From Desulfatirhabdium sp964549995 (lineage in GTDB: Bacteria; Desulfobacterota; Desulfobacteria; Desulfobacterales; Desulfatirhabdiaceae), in NCBI GenBank assembly GCA_964549995.1, contig CAZJXF010000081.1, positions 1 through 16,175 of the forward strand: a DNA stretch of 16,175 nt, given 5' to 3'. A program made the position numbers and the translations under genes. Position 1 is the first letter of the stretch. Every line of letters begins with the position of its first letter. Below, one piece after another: positions 1 through 8,203 of this stretch. A model generated the notes under the pieces. It was not told the DNA's origin. It was given only the letters and a program-made list of their open reading frames with translations, and ran no database searches.

Positions 1-168
1 TGCATTTTGCTTGCGCAGCGGAAAAACTCAGCAGCCCGATCCAACGATCTCCGGCGGCTTTAAACAAGTTTCCGCTGCAGCATCAAAAGGCATGCCCGCC
101 CCCATGCTCAAGCCCGGAATTACCCGAAAATCGGGGGTAGATCGACTTTTTGCGAGATCATCAATTAG
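1..168 (-). repeat. Dispersed palindromic intergenic repeat, copy A (short form)
   Basis: This copy reads on the - strand relative to the copies at 8754 and 15951. It carries the family edge GACTTTTTGCGAG (144-156) followed by a CATCAATTA tail (159-167). It also has a small hairpin CCCGA-aaa-TCGGG (about 123-136), the segment AAGCCCGGAATT, and the core GATCCAACGATCTCCGGCGG (41-60). A perfect 10-bp inverted repeat, GCAGCGGAAA (15-24) with TTTCCGCTGC (69-78), closes over a 44-nt spacer. The 71-nt central loop seen in the other long copies is absent within the window, so I call this a short form. The left edge may continue outside the window. The identification rests on direct comparison with the other copies. 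Confidence 0.85.
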
Positions 169-333
169 GCTTTCAATGCCATTGATTATAAACCGTTGGA
201 CTCGGCATCCTGTCTCATCGTATATTAGGGCATAGGTGCTTTCCGGTAAGAGAACGTACACTGGTGACAGCGCCCATTGATGGACGGGACGGTGAAGCAG
301 TGCATTTTTCAATCAGTCTGTGGAAATAGCATC
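169..333. other. Leader between repeat A and the patatin gene
   Basis: With repeat A, this completes a 333-base stretch before the first gene. I see no convincing gene here. A - strand frame runs through 28-312 but ends inside the repeat and has no recognisable domain. The promoter of the patatin gene is probably here. The best hexamer pair, TTGGAC (196-201) and TATATT (221-226), is separated by 19 bp, which is too wide for me to call. Confidence 0.4.
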
Positions 334-1374
334 ATGATCTGGAAGATTGGGAAACGGGACGCATCCAATTCCGATTCCGAAGAAAATGGAAACGCCTTCA
401 TACCTTCGCGCAAACGCATCGGGCTGGTGCTGGGAAGCGGTTCTTCGAGGGGATGGGCGCATATCGGTGTTATTGAAGCCCTGGAGGAAGAAGGTCTTCC
501 GATCGATTACATCGTCGGCTGCAGCATCGGCGCCTATGTGGGAGCCATTTATGCGGCCGGTGGATTGAAGAGCCTGAAAGATTTCGTTCTGAAAATGGAC
601 GGGAAGAAGGTTTTCTCCTATTTCGACGTCGTTTTCCCGCGATCGGGTCTGCTCAATGCGACCAAAAAATTGAAAGAACTCTTCTTCATGCACACCGAAG
701 CCCGCGAGTTTTCCGAACTGCGGATTCCGGTGTTCATGGTGGCGACAGACCTGCAAACCGGTGAAAAAGTGGTGCTCAAATCGGGGAATCTGTTGGATGC
801 CCTTCGGGCTACCATGTCTGTTCCCGGGCTTTTTGCGCCGGCAAGGATCAAGGATCGGTGGCTGGTCGACGGCGGGCTGGTCGATCCGGTGCCGGTCGGT
901 GTCGCACGCTCCGAAGAGGCCGATATGGTCATTGCCGTCGATTTAAGCGGTACGATCGTCAGCCGGACAAGGGCGGTGCCCAAACCAGCCGATCCGGAAG
1001 CGATCGATGAACCGGAAGGACAACCGGAATCGGAGCGGTCCTATGCCGGGCAGTTGTTGAGCAAGCTGGGCGACTACTACCAGATGGCCGAGGCCGGGTT
1101 CCGAGCCAAAATCGGAGATCTCTTCCAGCAGGAATCCCCAGCTCCGGACATCATCGAAACGGTGACCACCTCGATCGCCATTATGCAGCGCCGGATCAAC
1201 CGCATCAACCTTGCCGTCGATCCTCCCGATATTCTCATCGAGCCGCGTCTTGGAGAACTCCGAATGATGGATTTCGATCAGGTTGCTCATACCATCGAGG
1301 AGGGCTACATCGCGGCCCGGGAAAAAATGGCCGATATCCGCAATCTATATGAATCGGGGCCTGTGATGAGGTGA
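334..1374 (+). CDS. Patatin-like phospholipase (RssA/YchK-type serine hydrolase)
   Basis: A 346-residue protein of the bacterial patatin family, predicted to be a Ser-Asp dyad lipid acyl hydrolase. The oxyanion-hole loop GSGSSRG lies at residues 34-40, followed by WAHIG. The nucleophile elbow is G-C-S-I-G with Ser64, and the catalytic Asp is in D-G-G (Asp179), followed by LVDPVPV. All three motifs are intact and in canonical order and spacing. About 160 C-terminal residues lie beyond the catalytic core, including an acidic, Pro-rich linker (about 210-235). I see no signal peptide or membrane segment, so it is probably cytoplasmic or peripheral. I chose ATG at 334 because a GGAAA-like ribosome site sits about 8 nt upstream. 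The frame is open back to a TTG at 277 with no ribosome site. The gene is convergent with putA, with a 16-bp gap. The physiological lipid substrate cannot be told from sequence. Confidence 0.9.
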   Translation: MIWKIGKRDASNSDSEENGNAFIPSRKRIGLVLGSGSSRGWAHIGVIEALEEEGLPIDYIVGCSIGAYVGAIYAAGGLKSLKDFVLKMDGKKVFSYFDVVFPRSGLLNATKKLKELFFMHTEAREFSELRIPVFMVATDLQTGEKVVLKSGNLLDALRATMSVPGLFAPARIKDRWLVDGGLVDPVPVGVARSEEADMVIAVDLSGTIVSRTRAVPKPADPEAIDEPEGQPESERSYAGQLLSKLGDYYQMAEAGFRAKIGDLFQQESPAPDIIETVTTSIAIMQRRINRINLAVDPPDILIEPRLGELRMMDFDQVAHTIEEGYIAAREKMADIRNLYESGPVMR

Positions 1375-1390
1375 TGGATTCGCAACACCA

Positions 1391-4300
1391 TCATCCCGTG
1401 GCATCCCGAGACATTCCCCGCTCTCCGATGTTGCCGTATCGATGATAGTTGTTGCAGACGCTCTGCTCCTGAACGTAATGCAACAGCTCGATCCTTCCTT
1501 CCATGCTAACCGGTGCCCTCGAGATGAAAAACCCGAGAGCTGCCGCCTTCCGGTAAACCATTTCCGGAACCCGATCTTCCCGTGCATACCGGAGTCGGTG
1601 TATTTCCGAGAGTCGCTGGACCAGTGTTTCGTCGGTGTGGCGTTGAATCGGAACATCTCCAAGAAAATGCTTTCCCTCCGGAGTGGACAGGAATGTCTCC
1701 AGCCCGCCGTCGAGACCAAACGGCAGACTCAGCACCACGGAGCATCCGGCAATCCGTGCTGCGGCAATTCGGATGAGGGTTTCGCAGAGGGAATCCTCCG
1801 GATGAACCCGAACCCAAACGCTTCCGGCTGGTCGGTAGCGAACGATATTGTCCTGGCCCCGCAGGTGAAAATAGTCCTTTTCGACTCCGAATTCGGTTTC
1901 GAATTGTGCAAGACAGCTTTCGATCGCCCGGATGGTTTTCTCGATGTCTTCGGGCTGATCCCATTTGTGCCACAAGAGTTTGTTCCGCCAACGCTGCACC
2001 AGAGTGATCCAACGGTTTTCCGCTTGAACCGGCTCCACGGGCGGCAGATCGCTATCCGAAAAGCGCATGAACTGGGCCACGTAATTGGGTCCTCCCGCCT
2101 TGATGCCGGCACCCAGAGCCGATTTCTTCATCCCACCGAAGGGCTGGCGCAGCACAACGGCCCCCGTCGTTCCCCGGTTGATATACAGGTTACCGGCTTC
2201 GATGCGCTTCTTCCAGTGTTCCTGTTCGCGTACATCGAGGCTTTCCAGACCGGAGGTGAGGCCATAGCCGGTCTGGTTCACGAGATCGATGGCATGGTCG
2301 AGATTCTTGGCCTCCATGACGCCCAAGACCGGGCCGAAGAGCTCGGTCATGTGCGTAAAGGATCCAGGTCTTACGCCCCATTTGATTCCAGGGGACCACA
2401 GATAGGGGTTTTCCTCCAGATTGCGAGGCTCGAGAAGCCAGCTTTCACCAGGCTCCAACTGGGTGAGCCCACGCAGCAGCACCCCCTGGGGCGGAGCGAC
2501 GAGGGGGCCCATCCGGTTTTCAAACCGCCAGGCTGAACCGACGCTCAGGCTGGCTGCAGCATCGAGAAGCCGCCTTCTGAAATCCGCATCCCGATAGACT
2601 TCCGTTTCCAAAATCAGCAACGACGTGGCAGAGCATTTCTGGCCGCAGTGTCCGAAGGCCGAATGGATGACGTTCTTGATGGCCTGATCCCGGTCCGCCA
2701 TCGCCGTGACGATGGTGGCGTTTTTCCCGCCGGTTTCGGCCGCCAAAAGAACATCGGGTCGGTTTTCGAGGATCCGCATGCCGGTATCCGTTCCGCCGGT
2801 CAGGATGATGAAATCGATATCCGGATGGGTGACGAGATGGGATCCTGCCGCTGCTCCCGAGCAGGGCACAAATTGCAGCGCGCTCTTCGGTACCCCCGCC
2901 TGCCAGAAGCAGTTGCACAGAAGCCACGCCGGAAGAACGGCAGCGGATGCCGGTTTAAAAATGACGGTGTTGCCTGCGGCGAGCGCCGCCGTGATGCCGC
3001 CGCAGGGAATGGCGATGGGAAAATTCCAGGGGGAGATGACGAGGCCGACTCCACGGGGGGTGGCGGCCGTATGAGCCATCGAGACGAAGCGCTTGGCACT
3101 CCAGGGATAGAATTCCAGAAAGTCGATCGCTTCCGAAACTTCGATGTCCGCCTCCGAAAACACCTTTCCGGTGTTTGCTGCAGTCGCTCCGATGAGATCT
3201 CCCCGAGCCTTGCGCACCTCTACGGCAACCCGGCTCAGGACGGCGTGTCGCTCCTGCCAGCGCATTCGGCGCCAGCCATCGGGATCGGCTTTGGCTGTGG
3301 AAACGGCTTGCTCCAGGTCCCCTGGTTCCGCCAGGGCACAGGTGGCGACCACCACCGGCTGATTTCCTTTTCCTCCCGGCTGCGATGGATCGATGCACTG
3401 CATGTGATTTCGATCGGCATAAACGGCGCGGCCGGACACGACAATGGGAATGTCGATGGGCGTGTCCTCGGGGGTTTTCATCCATCGGGTGCGGATGGCT
3501 TCGGCCCATTGCCGATTGGGGGCAAGCGACCAGTCGGTGTCTGGCTCGTTGATAAAGGCACCGGTGGTATAGGTGCTGGTTTTATCCGTTGGGGTTTCGG
3601 TCAGCCGGTTCTGGGTGCGGTTGGGTCCCAACGGTAGACGGTTTCGATGGTTCACCGACTGGATGAACTGATCTTTCAAAAACTGCCAAGGGCCTGATCC
3701 CGGCTCGAGGTGGAAGCTGTGCCTCAGAAAATTCTCGGGCGCCGTGTTTTCGTCGAGTCTTCGGATGAGATAGGCGATGGCGTTGATGAACTGGTCTTTT
3801 TCAGCTACGGGGGCATAAATCAGGACTTCCGGGAACATTTCCTGAATCGTTCGTCGGATAGGCTCCGCCATACCTTCGAGCATTTCGAGCGATATGCCCG
3901 TGAGGACGCCGTTTTCCTTCGCTCGAACATAGGCGTAGGCCAGCTCGAAAAGGTTGTGGGAGGCAATCCCAAGAGAAACGGCACGGATGTGCTCCGGTCG
4001 GGTTCCCCAATCCACCATGCGTTTGTAATTGGCATCCACATCGAGCTTGTTGTCGAAGGGAGCAAGCGGCCAGTTGTTCAGGGCCGATTCCACCATCTCC
4101 ATTTCCATGTTCGCTCCCTTGACGATCCGGATCTTGATGGGAGCTCCCCCCCGGTTCACCCGATCCATGGCCCAGCCGGTCAGCTCCTGCTGCAGGGCAT
4201 ACGATTCCGGAAGGTAGGCTTGCAGAACGATGCCTGCCGAAACGTCCTTCAGTTGCGGCTGATCGAGGGTTTGGACGAAAGCCGATCGGGTGATGTCAAG

Positions 4301-5017
4301 ATCCCGGTATTCTTCCATGTCGAGGTTGACGAATTTGGGGATGCTCGATCCGTCTTGTCGGACAAACCGGTGCTGGTGTGCGGTTTGGAACAGCCGGGTG
4401 AGCCGTTCGCACAGGACAGCCACCGTATGATCGAAGGCGAGCGGGGAGATCTGAGAGTAAATGGTCGAAATCTTGACCGATATGTATTCGATTTCCGGTT
4501 TCTTCAGATCGTCGATATAGGTCTGAAGCCGGTGAAGCGCCTCCCCTTCTCCGAGAACGGCTTCCCCCAGATGGTTGATGTTCATTCGGACCTTTTCCTG
4601 GCGGCGCCGCTCCAGATGCGCCGCCAGCTGATCCCATTCCCCAGGTACGATCGCATACCGGCTGTCCTGCCGGATCCGTTCGATGACCTGGGGAACCGAC
4701 AACCCCGGAATGTAGGATCCGACATATCGGAACAAATGCATCAGGGCTTTTTCGAAGGGGTTCAAAAAAGACGGCGTGCCGTAGGTCGCGATGAGAAACC
4801 GCAACTGATCGGCCACCCGAGCCGCGCGGCTGGGTCTGAAGCTTTGGTCCATCATTCGGGTAAGCAGTACCTTGTCCATCGGATGGGCCAGAAGCTTCGC
4901 CATGCGATGCTGAAGGGCCTTTTCCGATTCGGTCGTCAGGGCGTTGGCCCGTTTCTGCCACGATTCGGCCAACCTAACGGCCTCCTCGATAATGGTGCGA
5001 TCGTCTTTCATGGTCAC
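1391..5017 (-). CDS. putA: Bifunctional proline dehydrogenase / L-glutamate gamma-semialdehyde (P5C) dehydrogenase
   Basis: A 1208-residue PutA-type enzyme that oxidises proline to P5C with FAD, then P5C/glutamate semialdehyde to glutamate with NAD. Residues about 70-460 are the helical arm and proline dehydrogenase barrel, with I-R-I-V-K-G-A-N-M-E at 296-305. Residues about 520-990 are the aldehyde dehydrogenase. They include SPWNFP (Asn665), FKPAS (Lys688), the general base in A-E-T-G-G (Glu761), the nucleophile in G-Q-K-C-S (Cys795), and TELFGPVLGV (891-900). A C-terminal extension (about 990-1208) is typical of longer PutA proteins. There is no N-terminal ribbon-helix-helix domain, so the protein is unlikely to repress its own gene as in E. 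coli. The listed start is GTG at 5017, 7-8 nt from an AGAAAGG ribosome site. ATG at 5011, two codons in, is the alternative. A two-component system lies 125 bp upstream on the same strand. Confidence 0.95.
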   Translation of the reverse strand: MTMKDDRTIIEEAVRLAESWQKRANALTTESEKALQHRMAKLLAHPMDKVLLTRMMDQSFRPSRAARVADQLRFLIATYGTPSFLNPFEKALMHLFRYVGSYIPGLSVPQVIERIRQDSRYAIVPGEWDQLAAHLERRRQEKVRMNINHLGEAVLGEGEALHRLQTYIDDLKKPEIEYISVKISTIYSQISPLAFDHTVAVLCERLTRLFQTAHQHRFVRQDGSSIPKFVNLDMEEYRDLDITRSAFVQTLDQPQLKDVSAGIVLQAYLPESYALQQELTGWAMDRVNRGGAPIKIRIVKGANMEMEMVESALNNWPLAPFDNKLDVDANYKRMVDWGTRPEHIRAVSLGIASHNLFELAYAYVRAKENGVLTGISLEMLEGMAEPIRRTIQEMFPEVLIYAPVAEKDQFINAIAYLIRRLDENTAPENFLRHSFHLEPGSGPWQFLKDQFIQSVNHRNRLPLGPNRTQNRLTETPTDKTSTYTTGAFINEPDTDWSLAPNRQWAEAIRTRWMKTPEDTPIDIPIVVSGRAVYADRNHMQCIDPSQPGGKGNQPVVVATCALAEPGDLEQAVSTAKADPDGWRRMRWQERHAVLSRVAVEVRKARGDLIGATAANTGKVFSEADIEVSEAIDFLEFYPWSAKRFVSMAHTAATPRGVGLVISPWNFPIAIPCGGITAALAAGNTVIFKPASAAVLPAWLLCNCFWQAGVPKSALQFVPCSGAAAGSHLVTHPDIDFIILTGGTDTGMRILENRPDVLLAAETGGKNATIVTAMADRDQAIKNVIHSAFGHCGQKCSATSLLILETEVYRDADFRRRLLDAAASLSVGSAWRFENRMGPLVAPPQGVLLRGLTQLEPGESWLLEPRNLEENPYLWSPGIKWGVRPGSFTHMTELFGPVLGVMEAKNLDHAIDLVNQTGYGLTSGLESLDVREQEHWKKRIEAGNLYINRGTTGAVVLRQPFGGMKKSALGAGIKAGGPNYVAQFMRFSDSDLPPVEPVQAENRWITLVQRWRNKLLWHKWDQPEDIEKTIRAIESCLAQFETEFGVEKDYFHLRGQDNIVRYRPAGSVWVRVHPEDSLCETLIRIAAARIAGCSVVLSLPFGLDGGLETFLSTPEGKHFLGDVPIQRHTDETLVQRLSEIHRLRYAREDRVPEMVYRKAAALGFFISRAPVSMEGRIELLHYVQEQSVCNNYHRYGNIGERGMSRDATG

Positions 5018-5098
5018 AGATCAACCTTTCTTGTGCAATCGATTGGGATAAACCGGATGCGTGGTGCAAAGTCCGACAGTACCATCGATCCGGTTGGA

Positions 5099-5140
5099 TG
5101 CTGACTCCTGTCTTCTGACTCCTGTCTCCTGACTTCTGCC
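5099..5140. repeat. Short tandem direct repeat between putA and the response regulator
   Basis: Three consecutive 12-14-bp units read CTGACTCCTGTCTT (5101-5114), CTGACTCCTGTCTC (5115-5128) and CTGACTTCTGCC (5129-5140). They lie between the stop of the response regulator and the start of putA. The strand bias (pyrimidine-rich on +, purine-rich on -) would give the - strand transcript an AG-rich tract upstream of putA. No function can be assigned. No hairpin-plus-U-run terminator was seen in this 125-bp gap. Confidence 0.75.
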
Positions 5141-5142
5141 CT

Positions 5143-5943
5143 TCAGGTTTTCTTGGCTCGGCCGGTGATCAATCGTCGCAGGGTCGACATGGGTCCTTTC
5201 TCCGGGGCGGGGTTCGGGTCGAAGACATAGCCGATGGAGCGAAGACTCTTGAAATAGATGGGATGTTTCGGATCCGATTCGAAATATTTTCGAAAGCGTA
5301 CGATGAAATTGTCCACGGTGCGAGTTGTCGTGTCTTTGCTGTAGCCCCAGACCACCTCGAGCAGATATTCTCTTCGAAGCGGTTTTCCCGGATTCTGTGC
5401 GAAGACTTTGAGCAGCCGGGTTTCGTGCATCGTCAACTGAATGGATCCGATTTCGCCTTGTGCCGTAGAAGCGGCAAAATCGATCCAATTGGATCCGAAG
5501 CGAAAAACGGGGTGCTCGGCATCGGTTGCGTCCGGTTGTCTTTTGCGTTCCGTTTCCCGGTACCAGTCCATTCGGGTTAGCAGCCGATGCACCCGAAGCA
5601 GAAACTCGTCGAGGTCGAAGGGTTTGGCCAAATAATCGTCCACCCCAAGGGCGAGTCCTCGAATGCGGTCTTCCGTACTGCCCCTTGCCGACAGAATCAA
5701 CACCGGCAGTTTTTCATCTTCCAGCCGGATGTTCTGAAGAACGGACAAACCGTCCATTCCCGGAAGCATGATGTCGAGAACGATCAAGTCCGGCCGCCAA
5801 CGTTTCCATGTCTGGAGAGCTGCCGTTCCGCTGGTCTCGACAGCCACATCGTACCCCTGCAGGTTCAGATTCAGTCTGAGTCCCTCCGAAATGTGGGGGT
5901 CGTCCTCGACGATCAGAATTCGATGGGTGGGATTATCCGGCAT
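5143..5943 (-). CDS. OmpR/PhoB-family response regulator
   Basis: A 266-residue two-domain transcriptional regulator. The N-terminal receiver domain has the acidic pocket E13-D14-D15, the phospho-acceptor Asp57 in L-D-I-M-L-P-G-M-D-G, Ser85 in LSARG, and Lys107 in L-A-K-P-F. The C-terminal winged helix (about 160-250) has R-R-E-Y-L-L-E-V-V-W, then T-R-T-V-D-N-F-I-V-R-F-R-K and S-I-G-Y-V-F. ATG at 5943 is preceded by an AGGAG ribosome site. The frame extends 23 codons further upstream, but that part overlaps the kinase gene and is not family-like. The start overlaps the last 11 bp of the kinase gene, so the pair is translationally coupled. The target genes are unknown. putA, 125 bp downstream on the same strand, is the obvious candidate by position only. 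Confidence 0.96.
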   Translation of the reverse strand: MPDNPTHRILIVEDDPHISEGLRLNLNLQGYDVAVETSGTAALQTWKRWRPDLIVLDIMLPGMDGLSVLQNIRLEDEKLPVLILSARGSTEDRIRGLALGVDDYLAKPFDLDEFLLRVHRLLTRMDWYRETERKRQPDATDAEHPVFRFGSNWIDFAASTAQGEIGSIQLTMHETRLLKVFAQNPGKPLRREYLLEVVWGYSKDTTTRTVDNFIVRFRKYFESDPKHPIYFKSLRSIGYVFDPNPAPEKGPMSTLRRLITGRAKKT

Positions 5944-6898
5944 GGGAATCTCCTGTACAAGGCAGAACAAAAACGAATTCGGCGCCTTTACCTGGGCCTG
6001 GGCTTGTCGCATAGACTCTTCCCTTGTGCGCCCTGGCGATGCTTTTCACGAGATACAGTCCAAGACCGCTGCCTGTGGTATTGATTTGACCCGGCTTTTC
6101 GATCTTATAGAACTTTCGGAAAATCTTGTCGACCTCGGAGGGCGCGATGCCGATCCCGTTGTCTACGACTCGGATGGCGACTTCACTCGATTTGCGATCG
6201 ATAGAAATGTCCACTCGAGGGGTTTCGGATTGGTTGTAGCGGAAGGCATTCGTGATCAAGTTCGACAGAACGACTTCGAACAGGGCTTCGTTGATTCGAC
6301 ATCGAACGGGTCCCTGATGGCCGGAATGGAACATGACCACCCCTTTCCGGGTCAAATCGGAATGTTCCTCGAGAAAGGCTTGAATGAATGCAACAAGGTC
6401 AACCTCCTCGAACTGTTCCTGAAAATGACCGCTTTCGAGTTTGGCGATCATCAGCATCCGGTTGATCGTTCCGGAAAGTCTTGAGACATCCTGAACCATA
6501 TCGTCGATATATTTCCGCTGATTTTCCGTATATAGCCGGTATTTCAAGGCGGTATCCAAATAAAGCTTCAGGGATGTCACCGGGGTCTTGAGTTCGTGGG
6601 TGAAGGTGTGGATGAAATTTTGCTGAAGGGCATATAGCTTCGAGAGTTTTTGATGATACAGAAAAATGATGAAGGTTCCGGTAAACATAACGGCCATCAG
6701 TACGGACAATATCAGGATTACCACCCATACCCGGGAGGCCAGCACTTCGTTTCTATCGACATTGAATCGAATCAGAATGGCATCCAGGTCGGTCGTAATC
6801 CGCATGTACCAGTAGATATACAGGAAGAGGGATGTGACGACGGCCACAGTCGACAGGATGAAGATCACCAGGGGATGAAGGATCCAGCGAGGCTTCAT
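5933..6898 (-). CDS. Membrane sensor histidine kinase, partner of the adjacent OmpR-type regulator
   Basis: A 321-residue HisKA-type kinase. Two membrane segments (about 8-30 and 57-80) enclose only about 26 periplasmic residues, with no recognisable sensor domain. The phospho-acceptor is His101 in F-T-H-E-L-K-T-P. The ATP-binding domain shows the N box N-L-I-T-N-A-F-R-Y-N (213-222), G1 D-N-G-I-G-I (246-251), an F box around FRKFYK, and G2 G-S-G-L-G-L (276-281). All catalytic boxes are intact. No HAMP or PAS domain is evident. The tiny external loop suggests the signal is sensed in or at the membrane, or through a partner protein. The gene is first in the kinase-regulator pair and diverges from the acyltransferase gene across a 194-bp gap. 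A weak GGA ribosome site precedes ATG at 6898. Confidence 0.95.
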   Translation of the reverse strand: MKPRWILHPLVIFILSTVAVVTSLFLYIYWYMRITTDLDAILIRFNVDRNEVLASRVWVVILILSVLMAVMFTGTFIIFLYHQKLSKLYALQQNFIHTFTHELKTPVTSLKLYLDTALKYRLYTENQRKYIDDMVQDVSRLSGTINRMLMIAKLESGHFQEQFEEVDLVAFIQAFLEEHSDLTRKGVVMFHSGHQGPVRCRINEALFEVVLSNLITNAFRYNQSETPRVDISIDRKSSEVAIRVVDNGIGIAPSEVDKIFRKFYKIEKPGQINTTGSGLGLYLVKSIARAHKGRVYATSPGPGKGAEFVFVLPCTGDSHAG

Positions 6899-6989
6899 GG
6901 GGTTCCGTTCGATGGCGGATATATATGTAAAAGTTCTGTCATCAGATGAAATCCTGCTGTTTCATTTCGATAAAAATGGGTCATTATCA

Positions 6990-7070
6990 ACAAACACCAC
7001 CCGCCCTCCTGCTGGAAGCCCGGCATTGGAAGGAAATCGGTAAGTGGTGACTTTTTGCAAGTCCATCCAC
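6990..7070 (-). repeat. Dispersed intergenic repeat, copy D (partial)
   Basis: This is a partial copy oriented like copy A. It is closest to the complement of copy C (15951-16029). Shared blocks are AAACACCACCCG, CTCCTGCTGGAAGCCCGG (with one neighbouring base change), GGAAGGAAATCGG, and the edge GACTTTTTGCAAG (7049-7061, one base off the family signature). The palindromic stem half is missing. It ends about 12 bp before the ribosome site of the acyltransferase gene, so it forms most of that gene's leader. Confidence 0.85.
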
Positions 7071-7092
7071 CATGATCGCGTAAGGAGTTCGC

Positions 7093-8016
7093 ATGATTCG
7101 TTCGTTGCTGTCGACATTGCGGGGAAGTATATCCCTGCTGCTGTATGGAATCAACACGGTGGTCCTGGTTCCTCCGCTTCTGGTCGTCGCCCTGTTCAAG
7201 TGGATCGTGCCTCACAGCGGATGGCGCAGGGGCTGTGACAAGGTGCTCAATGGAATCGCAGGGTTGTGGATCAGCTTCAACAACTGGAACATCCGGTACA
7301 TTCACCGGGTTCGGTGGGATATCTCCGGTCTCGAGAACCTATCTCCGGATCAGTGGTATATGGTGCTCGCAAACCACCAGTCTTGGGTGGATATTCTTGT
7401 GCTTCAGGCCATTTTTCACAAACGAATCCCCTTCCTCAAGTTTTTCTTGAAGAAAGAACTCATCTGGGTGCCGTTTTTGGGGCTTGCCTGGTGGGCGCTC
7501 GATTTCCCGTTCATGAAGCGCTATTCCCGCTCTTTCATCGAAAAGCATCCGCATCTAAAAGGCCGAGACCTTGAAATCACCCGCAAAGCCTGTGAGAAAT
7601 TCAAAACCATTCCGGTTTCCATCACCAATTTCGTTGAGGGGACCCGGTTTCACCGGCTGAAACAGGAAAAGCAGGGCTCACCCTATCGATACCTCCTCAG
7701 GCCGAAGGCCGGTGGACTTGCCTTCGTCATGTCGGCCATGGGGGAGCACATGCAGCGTATTCTCGATGTCACCATCGCTTATCCGAGCGGTGCCAAGACG
7801 TTCTGGGATTTTGTCTGCGGGAAAATCGGTGAAATTCGGGTGAAGGTCCGCTCGATACCCATCGACGAGGCGTTCCGGGGGGATTATTTGAACGATCCGC
7901 ATTTTCGAGAAAGGATGCAGCAGCGGCTCAATGCCATGTGGGCGGAGAAGGATCGGCTGATGCAGACCATGATGAAACAGCTTCCCTACGAGCAGGATCC
8001 CGTCGAAGCCCTCTGA
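7093..8016 (+). CDS. YihG/PlsC-like membrane acyltransferase (lysophospholipid acyltransferase family)
   Basis: A 307-residue acyltransferase of the glycerolipid (PlsC) superfamily, closest in pattern to E. coli YihG. It probably transfers an acyl chain to lysophosphatidic acid or another lysophospholipid at the inner membrane. The catalytic H-X4-D motif is N-H-Q-S-W-V-D with His95 and Asp100. The second block, around F-P-F-M-K-R, and the third, E-G-T-R (182-185), are present, followed by a Pro-Lys-Ala-Gly-Gly block. An N-terminal hydrophobic stretch (about 12-40) should anchor it. TAAGGAG sits 6-7 nt before ATG at 7093, which is a good ribosome site. Copy D of the repeat lies directly upstream. 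The exact acceptor and chain specificity cannot be read from sequence. Confidence 0.92.
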   Translation: MIRSLLSTLRGSISLLLYGINTVVLVPPLLVVALFKWIVPHSGWRRGCDKVLNGIAGLWISFNNWNIRYIHRVRWDISGLENLSPDQWYMVLANHQSWVDILVLQAIFHKRIPFLKFFLKKELIWVPFLGLAWWALDFPFMKRYSRSFIEKHPHLKGRDLEITRKACEKFKTIPVSITNFVEGTRFHRLKQEKQGSPYRYLLRPKAGGLAFVMSAMGEHMQRILDVTIAYPSGAKTFWDFVCGKIGEIRVKVRSIPIDEAFRGDYLNDPHFRERMQQRLNAMWAEKDRLMQTMMKQLPYEQDPVEAL

Positions 8017-8105
8017 ATCTCATAGGGGCCTTCTCGTGCTTTCGTGCATATCATGGCGATCGTCCTGTCGAGCTGCGAGTCCATCCATCCTGACAAGTCC
8101 GGCTC

Positions 8106-8134
8106 TTGACGAAACATGGGATCATGCCTAAGGT
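8106..8134 (+). promoter_or_regulatory. Candidate sigma-70-type promoter of the histidine-rich protein gene
   Basis: TTGACG (8106-8111, 5 of 6 matches to the -35 consensus) is separated by exactly 17 bp from TAAGGT (8129-8134, only 3 of 6 matches to the -10 consensus). The left arm of an 11-bp dyad falls between the two boxes. The weak -10 would fit a regulated promoter, but this is a motif call only. Confidence 0.35.
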
Positions 8135-8188
8135 AAGTTTATTGATTGCATCATCAAGCGGGGTAACCCTTTCGATCGATCCCATGTT
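8113..8188 (+). promoter_or_regulatory. Perfect 11-bp inverted repeat in the leader of the histidine-rich protein gene
   Basis: AACATGGGATC (8113-8123) and its exact complement GATCCCATGTT (8178-8188) are 54 bp apart. The right arm ends 3 nt before the AAGGAG ribosome site. Inside lies a second small dyad, TTGAT-tgcatc-ATCAA (8142-8157). The arrangement fits either two operator half-sites for a metal-responsive regulator, or a leader RNA fold next to the ribosome site. I recognise no known riboswitch class or regulator box. Confidence 0.5.
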
Positions 8189-8203
8189 ACGAAGGAGAAT
8201 GCC

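Noticed and set aside
11..235. Small + strand open frame of 74 codons.
   Set aside because: It is almost entirely inside repeat copy A, has no ribosome site, and its peptide resembles that from copy C because the DNA is repeated.
28..312. - strand open frame of 94 codons; the part over 169-312 is outside the repeat and could be a gene remnant.
   Set aside because: Its C-terminal half is repeat-derived, there is no convincing ribosome site and I recognise no domain. A remnant of a gene end remains possible but unsupported.
3710..5104. Very long open frames antisense to putA (also 1442-2536 and 2648-3637).
   Set aside because: They are complementary-strand shadows of a strongly biased coding gene. 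putA on the other strand has complete family motifs throughout.
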